A stretch of DNA of 64,000 bases, from contig CAJNDS010002634.1 in the NCBI GenBank assembly GCA_905221605.1, positions 1,160,546 through 1,224,545 of the forward strand, in the 5' to 3' direction. A program made the translations under genes and the position numbers. The DNA comes from Symbiodinium natans (Eukaryota > Sar > Dinophyceae > Suessiales > Symbiodiniaceae). Numbering within the stretch: position 1 is the stretch's first letter; each line of letters begins with the position of its first letter. The notes below the pieces were generated by a model. The model was not told the DNA's origin and did no database searches. It saw nothing but the letters and a program-made list of their open reading frames with translations. Shown here piece by piece: positions 39,860 through 49,351 of the stretch.

Positions 39860-40133
39860 GGATGCTAGATTAAACTTACTTTGCATCAGGGTTTAGGGGG
39901 CTTGTGTTTTGAGGTTGTGAAACTTTTAAAAGTGACTTCTACGGGGTCGGTGACTCGGATGCTCTGCGCGATTTCGGAGGCGGCTAGGGCAGGGGGTCAA
40001 GAAAAGCCTCCATGTTGTTAAAACCGCCTGAACCTCCAAACCCTCAAAAAAACCTAACCCTAAACTACCCTAAACCCTATAAGCCCTATAAACCCTATAA
40101 GCCCAAGTCCTAAGTACAAAAAAGTCCCCTAAG

Positions 40134-40205
40134 TACAAAACCTTCGCACGCGAAATGGGAGGACTCCGCGAGTGCGCCCTCCTCCCAGGCCCGGACCCCG
40201 AATGA
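40134..40205 (+). CDS. terminal exon
   Basis: After CCCCTAAG, reads YKTFAREMGGLRECALLPGP then DPE and TGA. The intron before it is CCCTAAA/CCCTATAA repeat. Confidence 0.5.
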   Translation, partial: YKTFAREMGGLRECALLPGPDPE

Positions 40206-40213
40206 CCCCTGTC

Positions 40214-40508
40214 AGGCCTTGTATCAGTATAGTATTACAGTATGATAGTATTATAGCATTATAGTATTATGGCATCATAGTATTCTAATATTATTGTATT
40301 ACAGTATTGCAGTATGATAGTATGACAGTATTATAGCATTATTGTTTTTTTAGTTTTGTATTATAGTATGTTCAGTATTTCAGTATGATAGTGTTGTAGT
40401 CTTATAGTATTATAGTGTTGTAGTATTGCAGTATTATAGTACTATCGTAGTAGAGTATTCTCGTATTATAGTATTATAGTATTCTAGTATTCTAGTATTA
40501 CACTTTAC
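40214..40508. repeat. TAGTATTATAG array
   Basis: About 30 imperfect AGTATTATAGT units; third locus of this family. Confidence 0.9.
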
Positions 40509-40577
40509 ACTTTTGGGATACGATCACCCCCTATGGAACTGAAAGTGTGCACTTCTTGGGGGGTTATGAACTCAGCA

Positions 40578-40675
40578 ACTAAGAGGCCGAAGCAAATACC
40601 CATCAAGCCAGTGCCTGTCTTTCTAAGTTTTTGGGTGTCTATAGGGGTGTCGGGGTTTCGGATGGAGAGTTTTCA
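40578..40675 (+). CDS. possible exon
   Basis: After GAACTCAG reads TKRPKQIPIKPVPVFLSFWV then SIGVSGFRMESFQ, donor GTCTAT. Unknown. Confidence 0.4.
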
Positions 40676-40734
40676 GGTCTATAGGGGTTTAGGGGGGTTA
40701 AGGATTGAGGATTTAGGGGGATTTCTGCCAAGAT

Positions 40735-40754
40735 GGGGGGGGGGGGGGGGGGGA
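40735..40754. repeat. poly-G tract
   Basis: G run of about 19 after CCAAGAT. Confidence 0.9.
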
Positions 40755-40817
40755 AGGGGGTGAGCTGCTGAAGTTGGTCATAGACGTTTGCAGTTATGAC
40801 ATGGTTTCTCAGTTCAG

Positions 40818-41750
40818 CTCCATGCCTGTGAGGTGAATGGCACAACCGGGGAGGAAGCTGCGCCAGCAGAGTCAGGCAAAGAAGATCCTTCTTCCAAGGC
40901 AGGGCCTTCTGCCAAAGAGGAGCCCTCCGCAGAGGAGCAGCCTTCTTCTATGCCTGAGGCATCGCCTCCTGGCGCAGAAGGGCAGTCTGGCAAGGAAGAG
41001 CCTTCTTCCAGGCCAGAGCATTCTGCCAAAGAAGAGATCTCTGGCAAGGAGGAGCCTGCGGCGAGGCAGGCGCCTTCTGCTTCGGCCATAGCAGAAATGT
41101 CTGGCAAGGAGGAGCCCGCAACCAAGCAGGCACCTTCTGCAAACGATGAGTCCTCTGCCAGGGAGAATGTCGCTGCCAAGGAGGGCTCGCCTGTAAGGGC
41201 TGAGAATGAGGCAGGGAGTAGGCAGCAGTTGGTTATGGTAGGGTAATTGAAGGTTCATGGGTAGTTATAAGTGGGGTTATAGTTTCCCTAAATAAGGTTA
41301 TAACCAGTTATAGTTCTAGTTCGCCTACTCATAGCCCCACTTAGCACTCCCCATGAACCTCCAAGTAGGGGTGTGTGATCTGCGTGCATGTGCTCTTGCA
41401 GCTGTGGTTGCCAGGGCAGGGCAGCGTTTGCCTGTCTCTTGAGAGACTTGCTTGCCGACTGTGGGATTCTCTGCAGGTGAATGGCAAGCTGCAGCCGGAG
41501 CCTCCTACAGCCGAGGTGCCTCTACACAGAGTCCGTGCGCAGTTGAATGATACCTTACCTGGCCCCAGCCCCGTTTTTGTTTTTTTGTTTTCGGGTATAC
41601 TTTAATGCTTAAGAAACCGCAAAAACTATCAATTTCAGCTAAGGTTCCAAGTTCAGTATAGGAATCATGACAACCCTAGCCTGGGCCGGAAGGCCTGGCT
41701 CAAGACCAAGCCACTCCCGAAAGTCATAAGGGCAGTTTCCTAAATCAGGT
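40818..41750 (+). CDS. low-complexity Ser/Glu/Pro-repeat protein, three exons
   Basis: Exon 40818-41237 (after AGTTCAG) has imperfect repeats of SGKEEPSS and SAKEEPSA (GKEDPSSKAGPSAKEEPSAE, then SGKEEPATKQAPSANDESSA). Donor GTAGGG. Exon 41402 to about 41595 (after CTCTTGCAG) continues in phase 0: LWLPGQGSVCLSLERLACRL then WDSLQVNGKLQPEPPTAEVP. The last exon from 41659 reads NHDNPSLGRKAWLKTKPLPK then VIRAVS and TAA. A family-A-prime element fills intron 1 and a family-P element fills intron 2. Probably a disordered protein; function unknown. Confidence 0.6.
41249..41369. mobile_element. TIR element family A (A-prime subtype), copy 4
   Basis: GAAGGTTCATGGGTAGTTAT and CCCCATGAACCTCCAAG-TA. Confidence 0.75.
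41596..41658 (+). mobile_element. family P element, copy 5 (intron, short)
   Basis: TATACTTTAATGCTTAAGAA then GCTAAGGTTCCAAGTTCAGTATAG; only about 63 bp. Confidence 0.7.
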
Positions 41751-41815
41751 CCCTTTTGGGTACCCATTATAAGCCGGCACCCTTTAACAAGGGATCCCCA
41801 AAAGGTGACACTAAC
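41744..41815. mobile_element. small palindromic element
   Basis: AGGTCCCTTTTGGG and CCCCAAAAGGTGACA arms, similar to 56902-56970. Confidence 0.45.
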
Positions 41816-41854
41816 TTAAAGAAACCTAAACCCTAAACCCTAAACCCAAATAAG

Positions 41855-42093
41855 AAATCCACCGACTTTTGAGAACCCTACAAAGCTGAAGGCTTCCTCC
41901 GTGGACAAGGCGGGTCTTGCTAGGGTTTAGGGTTTGGGGTTTAGGGTGTTTAGGGTGTTTAGGGTTTTTAGGGTGTTTAGGGTTCAGGGTGTAGGTGAAC
42001 TCTTTGCTCGCCACAAGGGGGGCATTTGCGAAGTCGACTTGTTCCGTGGTTTGTGGCAGCTTTCACCAGTGCTATGACAAGGAATCTGCAACA
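41855..42093 (+). CDS. two exons, telomere-like intron
   Basis: Exon 41855-41924 reads NPPTFENPTKLKASSVDKAG LAR and stops at GTTTAGGG. The intron is TTTAGGG/TGTTTAGGG repeat. Exon 41995-42093 after GGTGTAG reads in phase VNSLLATRGAFAKSTCSVVC then GSFHQCYDKESAT, donor GTTGCC. A second frame (ELFARHKGGICEVDLFRGLW to TGA) is equally open. Confidence 0.5.
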
Positions 42094-42317
42094 GTTGCCC
42101 TAACCCCAAACCCTAACCCATAAACCCAATATCCCTAAACCCTAAACCCTAAACCCCGGGGAGAGGTGAAGAGTTCTGAGGCTGGCCGAGTTTTGAACTG
42201 ACCCGGGGGGATGTCAAGTACACGGTGCCTGTACTTTCTAGCAGGTTTCAAGACCTCCTTTGCATGTCTACAGATCATCCTTCAGGTGCATAAAGCCCGT
42301 TAAACCCTAAGCCCGAA

Positions 42318-42470
42318 ACCCTACACCCTACACCCTACACCCTACACCCTAAACCCTAAACCCTAAACCCTAAACCCTAAACCCTAAACCCTATAACCCT
42401 AAACCCTAAACCCCAAACCCTAAACCTTAAACCCTAAACCCTATAAACCCTATAAACCCTATAAACCCGA
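42318..42470. repeat. CCCTACA / CCCTAAA / CCCTATAAA array
   Basis: Variant blocks ordered by type: CCCTACA (four), CCCTAAA (about ten), CCCTATAAA (three). Confidence 0.9.
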
Positions 42471-42480
42471 AGAGTCCAAG

Positions 42481-42578
42481 CCCGAACCTGCCCCCTGTCA
42501 AGGCGGGCAGCGCGGAAGCAGAGGGGCCCCCTGTGGATGAGGCAGCCCCGGACGCTGCGCCTGCTGAGGCATGGCATG
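42481..42578 (+). CDS. possible Ala/Glu/Pro-rich exon
   Basis: Reads NLPPVKAGSAEAEGPPVDEA then APDAAPAEAWH between GTCCAAG and GTTAGG. Unknown. Confidence 0.5.
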
Positions 42579-42914
42579 GTTAGGCTCAGGGCTTGGGGCT
42601 TGGGGCTTAGGGTTTAGGGTTTAGGGTTAGGGTTTAGGGTTTAGGATTTAGGGTTTAGGGTTTAGGGTTTAGGATTTCATGGCTCTAGGTACCTCCAGGC
42701 TCACGACTTTCCAGCTGCGAAGTACTGTCAACGCTGTGTGTCGACCGCTTCAGGCCTTGGGAGGATTTGTTTGGTTCCGGTTTGCCCACCTCTGGGGTTC
42801 AGGGTTCAGGGTTTAGGGTTTAGGGTTTAGGGTGCTCGGGGGCGAGAGTTTTAGGAGTCGTTGGGCTGGGGTGGGGGGTGTGCTAGGGCTTCATGGGGTT
42901 TGGGGGAAGCGGTC

Positions 42915-42992
42915 CTTGTTCAAGGAGGCCCTTTAGATTTCACACCTGGTGTGCTGGCTTCAGGGTTCATATGTATCCCCGTGTTACTGCAC
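42915..42992 (+). CDS. possible exon
   Basis: RPFRFHTWCAGFRVHMYPRV TALQ before GTCTCATG. Downstream 43020-43310 is CCCTAGAAA/CCCTATAAA drifted repeat without gene. Confidence 0.35.
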
Positions 42993-43315
42993 TTCAGGTC
43001 TCATGCCGATGCAACCCTGGACCTACAAACCCTGTAAAACCTTTCATAATCCCTAGAAACTTAAACCCTATCGAGCCCTTGATTATCCCTAGAAACCCGA
43101 CCCTTGACCATCCCTATATATCCTATAAACCCTGAGCCTACACAAAACAGCTTACTCTATAATCCCTAGAAAACCGCATAAATCCCTTTTGTAATCCCTC
43201 CAATCCCTGGAAATCCCTATAAACCCTGAACCCTCCAAAAAGCCCAAACAGCTACCCTTACAATCCCCACAAAACCCTTTCTAATCCCTGTAAAACCCTA
43301 TAAACCCTGAACCTA

Positions 43316-43422
43316 CCCTAAACCCTAAACCCTAAACCCTAAACCCTAAACCCTAAACCCTAAACCCTAAACCCTAAACCCTAAACCCTAAACCCTAAAC
43401 CCTAAACCCTAAACCCTAAACC
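43316..43422. repeat. perfect CCCTAAA tract
   Basis: Fifteen perfect units, the longest in the window. Confidence 0.97.
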
Positions 43423-43439
43423 ACGGCCACGAGGCACAG

Positions 43440-45446
43440 CCCGCGAAGTGGATCTGCCCCAAGTGTGAAGAGCCAAACAAGGCCACGAGAGCCCCTCGGC
43501 CCGGAGGATTCCCCTTTGTTCAGGGTTTAGGGTTTAGGGTTTAGGGTTTAGGGTTTAGGGTTTAGGGTTTAGGGCCCGGAGGATTCCAGTGAGGGCTTTG
43601 CTTTTAGGGGGAACCCCTTTAATTCAGGGTTTAGGGTTGAGAGGGTTGAGAGGGTTGAGAGGGTTGAGAGGGTTGAGAGGGTTGAGAGGGTTGAGAGGGT
43701 TGAGAGGGTTGAGAGGGTTGAGAGGGTTGAGAGGGTTGAGAGGGTTTAGGGTTTAGGGCTCAAACAAACTTAGGGTGTCGAACGTATGCAAGACAGACCT
43801 GCCTCCTTAAGGTTGAACCTCGTTCGGTAAACCTAAGGTTTTTGATGCTTTGGTTCAAGGATAACCGGTGTTGTTGTTACGTGGTGCCCACCTTGTTTGG
43901 AGGGTCTTTTGCAGAAAGGGATTGGGCTAAATGAGGGGCCTTTTGTTGTAAGAGCAGCCATGAAAGGCACTTAGAGGTCCCATAAACTCAAGCACCCCCT
44001 GACCCAGCAGCCCGAAACGGTAAAGGTGCCCTGGAACCCTATACACCAAAAGCCCTTAAGTTTGGGGGTCCAGTGCGACAAAGGGTTTTTTAGGGTTTAG
44101 GGGTGTAGGGTTTAGGGTTCAGGGTTTAGAAGCGTCCTGGCAGTAGAAATCAGGGCTTTTGTCGCCGCACTATGTGTCCTGGGGCGCGGCACTACCATTC
44201 TCCATCTTGCTAGGAGAGGGTCACTAGGTCATTCTCACGAAGGGTGTGTTTTAGAGGTACAGGCTTCCTGGGAAAGAGCCAATGCCAATCCAGGGCTTGC
44301 CCTCCAACCGTATGTCCCTGAACATCCCAGAACCTTCAGGGTTGAGTCTAGGGTTTGACCGGAACCCTAATTTAATTAAACCCTCAAACCCCAACGCCCC
44401 CAAAACGACGAAGCTACCAACTCACCTGCTGTCAAGCTTAGGACGTGTGCAACAACTGCAACGCGTCGAAACCCAGCGCCGACGCCACTGCGGCCGACAA
44501 GAGAGTTTTAGGTTCAGGGTTTAGGATTTAGGGTTTAGGGTTTAGGGTTTAGGATTTAGGGTTTAGGGTTGTTGGAATTGCGAGTATACGAGAGCTCTTC
44601 GAGGATTCGAGGTGCCTTTCAAAGCCCCGAAACCCTGATAATAGGACCCCCCCCCCCGCCCCCACAAGGACCTTTCAAGGCCTTGATTTGGAGCAGCTTC
44701 CCTCTTGAAGCCTTGGGCCTTTGGGGTTTAAAGGTTTAGGTTTAGGGTTTAGGGTTTAGGGTTTATAGGAGAATTTTATACACTCGATCTTAAAGCCCAT
44801 AAACCCGATAACGTAACCACCCACCTCAACCATTCTCAACTGCCGGACGGGAGGATTCCATTATCCAAACTCCTGGGCGAATGATCAGTCTGAAGAGTTC
44901 CCATAAGATACCCGAAGAAATGAGCACCGCTGGATTTTCTAGCTCCTCCCGCCAGGGTTCTGAATGACTGAAGTCGTAGCTAGGTTCTTCATTTTCGGGG
45001 AGTCTGACCGGGCCCCTGACAGTATTTGAGCCTTTAATCTTAAGGCGGGAGGCCGCATTAAGGCTTCCGGTAGTTTTGAGAAGTGCAGCACCTCTGAAGT
45101 AGTAGAGGCCTTGGCAGGCTGTGACGCGTGCGGTTTTGGCCCTGAGCCCGCAGCTCTTTCCTGGTCTCAGGAGTGTTGCTCCTCACCGAGTCAGAGAAAG
45201 GGAAAATTGCCATCAACTCCACCCAAAGCCCTAAACCCTACAGGCCCGCGGCTTAGGGTTTAGGGTTGAGGGTTGAGGGTTGAGGGTTGAGGGTTCGGGG
45301 CTGAGGGTTTGGGGTTTAGGTTTTATAGGGTTCTACAGTCCTTGAGCAGTCAGAAACTCAAGGCGGCGCCCGCGCCCGCAAAGTGCAAGGTGGCCAAGGC
45401 CGCACCACCTCCTTTGGCACGCTCCGTGTCTGTCAAGGGGATCAGG
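43440..45446 (+). CDS. RanBP2-type zinc-finger protein, several exons
   Basis: Exon 43440-43524 after GAGGCACAG reads AKWICPKCEEPNKATRAPRP. Exon 44442-44504 after CAAGCTTAG reads DVCNNCNASKPSADATAADK. Together they supply W-x-C-x2-C-x3-N ... C-x2-C, the RanBP2 zinc-finger pattern, normally RNA- or ubiquitin-binding. Further exons: 45171-45227 (SPSQRKGKLPSTPP, weak) and 45339-45446 after TTCTACAG (SSQKLKAAPAPAKCKVAKAA), which ends AGG at GTTTAGGG. Introns carry TTTAGGG tracts, a 10-bp GTTGAGAGGG array and CCCTAAA tracts. Exon order and membership are inferred; the finger halves are clear. Confidence 0.6.
43524..43574. repeat. TTTAGGG tract flanked by a direct repeat
   Basis: Seven units, with CCCGGAGGATTCC on both sides (43499 and 43575). 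Confidence 0.9.
43636..43745. repeat. 10-bp GTTGAGAGGG tandem array
   Basis: Eleven near-perfect units, capped by TTTAGGG on the right. Confidence 0.97.
45240..45330. repeat. GGGTTGA / TTTAGGG repeat
   Basis: GTTGAGG units beside TTTAGGG, in the intron before the exon at 45339. Confidence 0.85.
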
Positions 45447-45500
45447 GTTTAGGGTTTAGGGTTTAGGGTTTAGGGTTTAGGGAATATACCTTAACCCCTT

Positions 45501-45610
45501 CTTGGTAGCCCAGTGGTACCCTTTACCCTTTTTTTGGTTCTGGGTTCCCTTATAAAGTAACCAACCAAAAAAGGGTGCCCTTATGATGAGATGGTTACTG
45601 GGCTACCATG
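45501..45610. mobile_element. TIR element family D, copy 3
   Basis: CTTGGTAGCCCAGTGGTACC and GGTTACTGGGCTACCATG. Confidence 0.8.
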
Positions 45611-46256
45611 AAGGGATCGAAGGGAGTACTTCAGATCCAGAGCTCATGTAAGGTTTAGAAGAGGATTCGCAGGGTTTCGAAGAAGTGCGAAGAGTTTAGA
45701 AGGGTTTAGAAGGGTTCTAGAAGGGTTTAGAAGGGTTTAGAAGTTGAGGTCAGGCAAGCAGATGGGTAACTGGAACTCAGGCAAAGCTTATTTACTTGCG
45801 CCCTCTACTTTGCGGTGGACCGCACAATATCAGTCCATCCAGTCATGAATCCTTGATCAACTTGTTTGTGTTCAAGCTACTTGGGCAAACAGGTACAAGG
45901 CTTGAATTTCTTTACGTGCATCCATTTTCCGACGACGCCACAAACGTACCATGGTCATGCCGCCTTTACATCGTACCAAACCTGCTTCATGTCAAGGCAT
46001 TCTTCATATGTTGCAATACATTGTTATACGTAATTATGCATTGTATGTATATATATATATATATTCTTATAAACTAATATGACGAAACTGTTCTTATGTT
46101 GCTATTCGGGCCTAGTTGCTTAGGGTTTAGGGTTCAGGGTTGAACCCAGCCCTGAACCTTGACCCCTGACCCCGAAACCCTGAGCCCCAAACACATTTAG
46201 GGTTTAGGTTTTAGGGTTGAGGGAAACCGTAAACCCTAAACACCCAACACAGTTAG

Positions 46257-46325
46257 GCTGGGTTTGCCCCCGCTGCGACGAGCCCAACAAGGGAGAGCGG
46301 ACGGTGTGCAACAGCCACCTGTCTT
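46257..46325 (+). CDS. RanBP2-type zinc-finger exon
   Basis: After CACAGTTAG reads WVCPRCDEPNKGERTVCNSH. W-x-C-x2-C-x3-N-x6-C matches the RanBP2 finger; the last Cys would come from the next exon if a GC donor at CAACA/GC is used. Same pattern as 43440. Confidence 0.65.
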
Positions 46326-46515
46326 TGTGTGGGAGTGCTCTAGATTACAAGGAGTCAGCTACACAGCCGTAAACGGCCCGATAATTCAGGCAGCCTCAGA
46401 ACGCACTTGCGGTGCAAGGGGTTGGTTTTTTTTCTTGCCGGGATGGGGTGGGGAGGGGGGTTGGGATTGTCGAGCTTTGAGCTACTAAAGGTGAGGTCAG
46501 GGTTGGCAAGGTTTC

Positions 46516-46558
46516 AGGCCCTGTTTTTTTTTTTTTTTTTTTGTGTTGGGGGGGGGGG
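46516..46558. repeat. poly-T and poly-G tracts
   Basis: T run of about 20 then GTGTT and a G run of 10. Confidence 0.9.
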
Positions 46559-46604
46559 AGACGTGACATATGATTCCCATGTGGTCCCACATTGTTTTCT
46601 GCAG

Positions 46605-46826
46605 GAAGTTGGATGGCGAAGCTTGACAGTAAACACACACGTCCAAGAACGGTTTCTCAAACGAAAGAGTGCTTCACACCACCTTGGTGTGGAATCACTC
46701 GGTCCGTCGTCAGGTTATACAAAACTAAAGCCTTCGAGAGAGCTCTGCAAGCTAAACTCCGAATTTTCATCTCAGGCTAGACGGCCTAGGGGCCTAGACA
46801 GGAACCGCAGTTTACAACCATTGTGA
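46605..46826 (+). CDS. terminal exon
   Basis: Strong acceptor ATTGTTTTCTGCAG. One frame reads EVGWRSLTVNTHVQERFLKR and runs to TGA 46824; another reads SWMAKLDSKHTRPRTVSQTK and ends RLYKTKAFERALQAKLRIFI at TAG 46778. One of them is a last exon. Product unknown. Confidence 0.45.
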   Translation, partial: EVGWRSLTVNTHVQERFLKRKSASHHLGVESLGPSSGYTKLKPSRELCKLNSEFSSQARRPRGLDRNRSLQPL

Positions 46827-47312
46827 TGCAAGAGCATGACCTGTTGCAGGATGATCAAGGCACGGCGGCGCACGCTTGCTCATATCGAGGTACCTTATTG
46901 GGGTCCTTGCAAAAAGGGAATCCCACTATTTGGGGGGTCTATATGTCGCTTGTTTTTTGTAAATTCCCATATGGGTGTGGTCAGTATGGCCACGGGACCA
47001 TAAACCCTAAACCCTAAACCCTAAACCGACTTACCAAAGCAGGGCGAAAGTGCCGACATGCGCCTAGGCTGCCAAGCACCCAAGCCAAAAGACAAATGGG
47101 CTCCTCGGCGCGGGTGAAGGGATTAGGGTTTAGGGTTTAGGTTCACAAGGGTTTAGGGTTTATAGGGTTTGGGGTTTTAGGCGGTTTAGGGTTAAGGGTT
47201 AAGCTTATGCAGGCTTGGGTTGTCATTGAGTTCGAGCGTTGTGCCGTGGCGCCTTGTAGGATGGACAGGCCTGCAGAGCAATGCAGAGAAGCTTACCTTC
47301 AAACATCAATGC

Positions 47313-47426
47313 AAACCTTGGGGACAAAATGAACCCTAACATTGGGGGGGTCATATACCTCTAATCCCTAATTTGAGGCACATGAACCACAAAAGCCCTT
47401 TCCGGGTTCATTTGGTCCCCAAGGAA
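47313..47426. mobile_element. family N element, copy 3
   Basis: CCTTGGGGACAAAATGAACC and GGGTTCATTTGGTCCCCAAGG, the cleanest arms of this family. Confidence 0.8.
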
Positions 47427-47519
47427 AGGGTGAGGTTTTCCAGAGAGGGACTCGCAACAGGCCGAAATGTAAAAGCCAAAGGGTTAGGGTTTTTCTTGTG
47501 CAGAGCACAGTAGCGATGG

Positions 47520-47619
47520 CCGACTTCCCCTAAATTGGGTTATAAGGATCCTAAAATAGGTTATAAGCCCCTTAACTACAGTGAGTATAGTAAGGGGGGC
47601 CCTCCTTGTACTCAGGATC
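47520..47619. mobile_element. TIR element family B, copy 2 (left arm short)
   Basis: TTGGGTTATAAGGATCCTAA block and GGGGCCCTCCTTG-TA; the left arm is lost. Confidence 0.7.
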
Positions 47620-47722
47620 AGAGCTGGATTCAAGTAAACGGGTTCCCACAGGACTTACTAAGAACCATAAACACCCTAAACCCTAACCCTAAACCCCTAA
47701 CCTGGACTCTGAGTCTCGCAAA

Positions 47723-47835
47723 AGTCAGTGAGGTTTGCCCTCGCTGCGCCCCTTGGCAGAAGCAACTACGCCCCGATGCTCCACCCCAGCGCAGCAGCAT
47801 TTGCCCAAATTGTTGGGGTTCAATTACGCTTCGAG
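47723..47835 (+). CDS. CxxC zinc-ribbon-like exon
   Basis: VSEVCPRCAPWQKQLRPDAP then QRSSICPNCWGSITLR. Two Cys-x2-Cys pairs 20 residues apart suggest a zinc ribbon related to the fingers upstream, but the Trp and Asn of RanBP2 fingers are displaced. Donor GTTTGTAG. Confidence 0.5.
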
Positions 47836-47856
47836 GTTTGTAGTTCTCAGCTAGGG

Positions 47857-48495
47857 TTAGAGGGTCGATAGGTGCCCGGCGATTTGGAGTCTGAATGAGG
47901 GGATGTGCAACATGATAAAACCTGATTGCTTGAAGACTCCCACCATAGAACCTGAAACTCGCTCGAGCACCGCCCCCATCCCTCCTCGATTCCTCAGGAC
48001 GAGCCTAATAAAGATGAGCGCGACGAGTGCAACAATTGCGGTGCCTGTGACAGCAAAGAAACCCTGCCGGGTGCTGGGGGCTAAGTGTAGTCGAGAGATA
48101 TTGTGCTCCTGGAGTACTGACATGTTTGAGGTACGTTCTTTCAGAACGTGCGGAATTTTCATGTGGTAAAACTGCCGCGGCACCGAGACTATGTTCAGGC
48201 GCTTAGCCTTGTCCAATGAATCCAGAGACAGCATGTGCACCCAGAAAACACGTTCAAACTCAGCACCCGATGCCCTCACTAGCAGGGTTTTGGGGCCAGT
48301 TTTGCTGAGTGGGCATTCGTACGCAGCAATTCTGTGTCGCTGACTCTTGCTCCGGGTGTCTTTCTCCTGTGCACCCCTCCCCTGTGCCCTGCAAGGCTGG
48401 ATCAAGAGAAGCAAATCTGCTACTGAGCTGAATGCTTTAGCACTAGGTGGTTTACATGCTTTCTTCACTGTTATGCCTTGCATTTGACACGCCAT
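47857..48495 (-). CDS. single-pass membrane protein, unknown family
   Basis: Minus-strand ATG-to-TGA frame of 212 residues, unusually long for this window and free of element sequence. N half is basic and Ser-rich. The middle reads TLLVRASGAEFERVFWVHML and NIVSVPRQFYHMKIPHVLKE. A clear membrane helix GFFAVTGTAIVALVALIFIR lies at about residues 145-168, followed by a short basic tail (LVLRNRGG) and a hydrophobic C-terminal stretch. The tail basic residues suggest the C side is cytosolic. No plus frame of comparable length. Product unknown. Confidence 0.6.
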   Translation of the reverse strand: MACQMQGITVKKACKPPSAKAFSSVADLLLLIQPCRAQGRGAQEKDTRSKSQRHRIAAYECPLSKTGPKTLLVRASGAEFERVFWVHMLSLDSLDKAKRLNIVSVPRQFYHMKIPHVLKERTSNMSVLQEHNISRLHLAPSTRQGFFAVTGTAIVALVALIFIRLVLRNRGGMGAVLERVSGSMVGVFKQSGFIMLHIPSFRLQIAGHLSTL

Positions 48496-48550
48496 GTCTA
48501 CACGCGCAGTAGATCTGGGTGCCGCTGCCCTAAACCCTAGAGGGGGGGGC

Positions 48551-48625
48551 GGGGTACCCTTGTGTGGGTTCCTAAACGAGGGATTATATTATTTAGGGGT
48601 ATATTAGGGGCAGTCCCCTTGCAGT
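48551..48625. mobile_element. repeat family Q, copy 1
   Basis: GGGGTACCCTTGTGTGGGTTCC then GGATTATATTATTTAGGGGT; second copy at 48878. Confidence 0.5.
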
Positions 48626-48671
48626 AGACGACCGATGTCTTCGTGGGATCTCAGACTGAGTCGACTTACAG

Positions 48672-48745
48672 GAACAACTGACAACTGAGGTGATCTCACT
48701 TGGGGACTCCTCTGACGAGGGAAAGAAAAAGGCCTGGGAAGCACT
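48672..48745 (+). CDS. exon
   Basis: After GACTTACAG reads EQLTTEVISLGDSSDEGKKK AWEA and meets CTAAACC repeats. Acidic-basic, coding-like. Unknown. Confidence 0.5.
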
Positions 48746-48796
48746 AAACCCCAAACTCTAAACCCTAAACCGAAACCGGGACACCTACGCACGATG

Positions 48797-48862
48797 ACAG
48801 CTTCAACAGCTCTGTCGAAGTCATGTCTGTCGCTCTCCAGATATGGGGGTTTCCGAAAATAG
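48797..48862 (+). CDS. possible exon
   Basis: DDSFNSSVEVMSVALQIWGF PKI before GGTCTAGGG. Acceptor unclear. Confidence 0.35.
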   Translation, partial: TASTALSKSCLSLSRYGGFRK

Positions 48863-48877
48863 GGTCTAGGGTTTAGG

Positions 48878-48942
48878 GGTACGCTTTTGTGGGTTCCTAT
48901 TCTAAGGATTACAGCATTTGGGGTATGTTAAGGGTAACCCCC
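48878..48942. mobile_element. repeat family Q, copy 2
   Basis: GGGGTACGCTTTTGTGGGTTCC then GGATTACAGCATTTGGGGTA. Confidence 0.5.
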
Positions 48943-48953
48943 TCCCTACTTGG

Positions 48954-49332
48954 GGAAATGCCCATATGCTTGTAGCAACAGCTCTGCGCTGGCGCTTTGA
49001 AGTTCGTCATGCCTTAGGGGTACTTGGAAACAAGTGTATACATATATACATATGTAAATACATATACATATATATATATATATTTATATATTTATTTAAT
49101 TTGGTTACTGTAATCCCTAAGGAACCGCTGAAATGATATTTTTTTGCTCAGGTGCCAAGTTCAGTATAGATGCTATTGTCGGTGGCCATCTGAATTGTCA
49201 CATCTTACGGTGGCACGTAACACCGCCATGCGCCACGGCACAGACGAACCGATGTGTCATTGGAGTTTGGAGTACTTCGTATTATGTAAAGAGACTTTTA
49301 AAAAGGGAGAATGTTTATCATTGGAACTTGGG
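48954..49332 (+). CDS. two exons joined across a family-P element
   Basis: Exon 48954-49022 reads WGNAHMLVATALRWRFEVRH ALG. After the element, reading YRCYCRWPSELSHLTVARNT then MRHGTDEPMCHWSLEYFVLC ends at TAG 49333 in one phase-consistent model. Exact borders differ by a few bases depending on which AG is used. Confidence 0.45.
49024..49165 (+). mobile_element. family P element, copy 6 (intron, with (TA)n insert)
   Basis: GGTACTTGGAAACA at left, CTGTAATCCCTAAGGAACCG in the middle, GGTGCCAAGTTCAGTATAG at right; a TATA microsatellite expands it. Confidence 0.75.
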
Positions 49333-49351
49333 TAGTTCACATGTACAAGTT

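Noticed and set aside
42300-43745. CRISPR array
   Set aside because: Regular repeats here are tandem 7-11 bp units without unique spacers.
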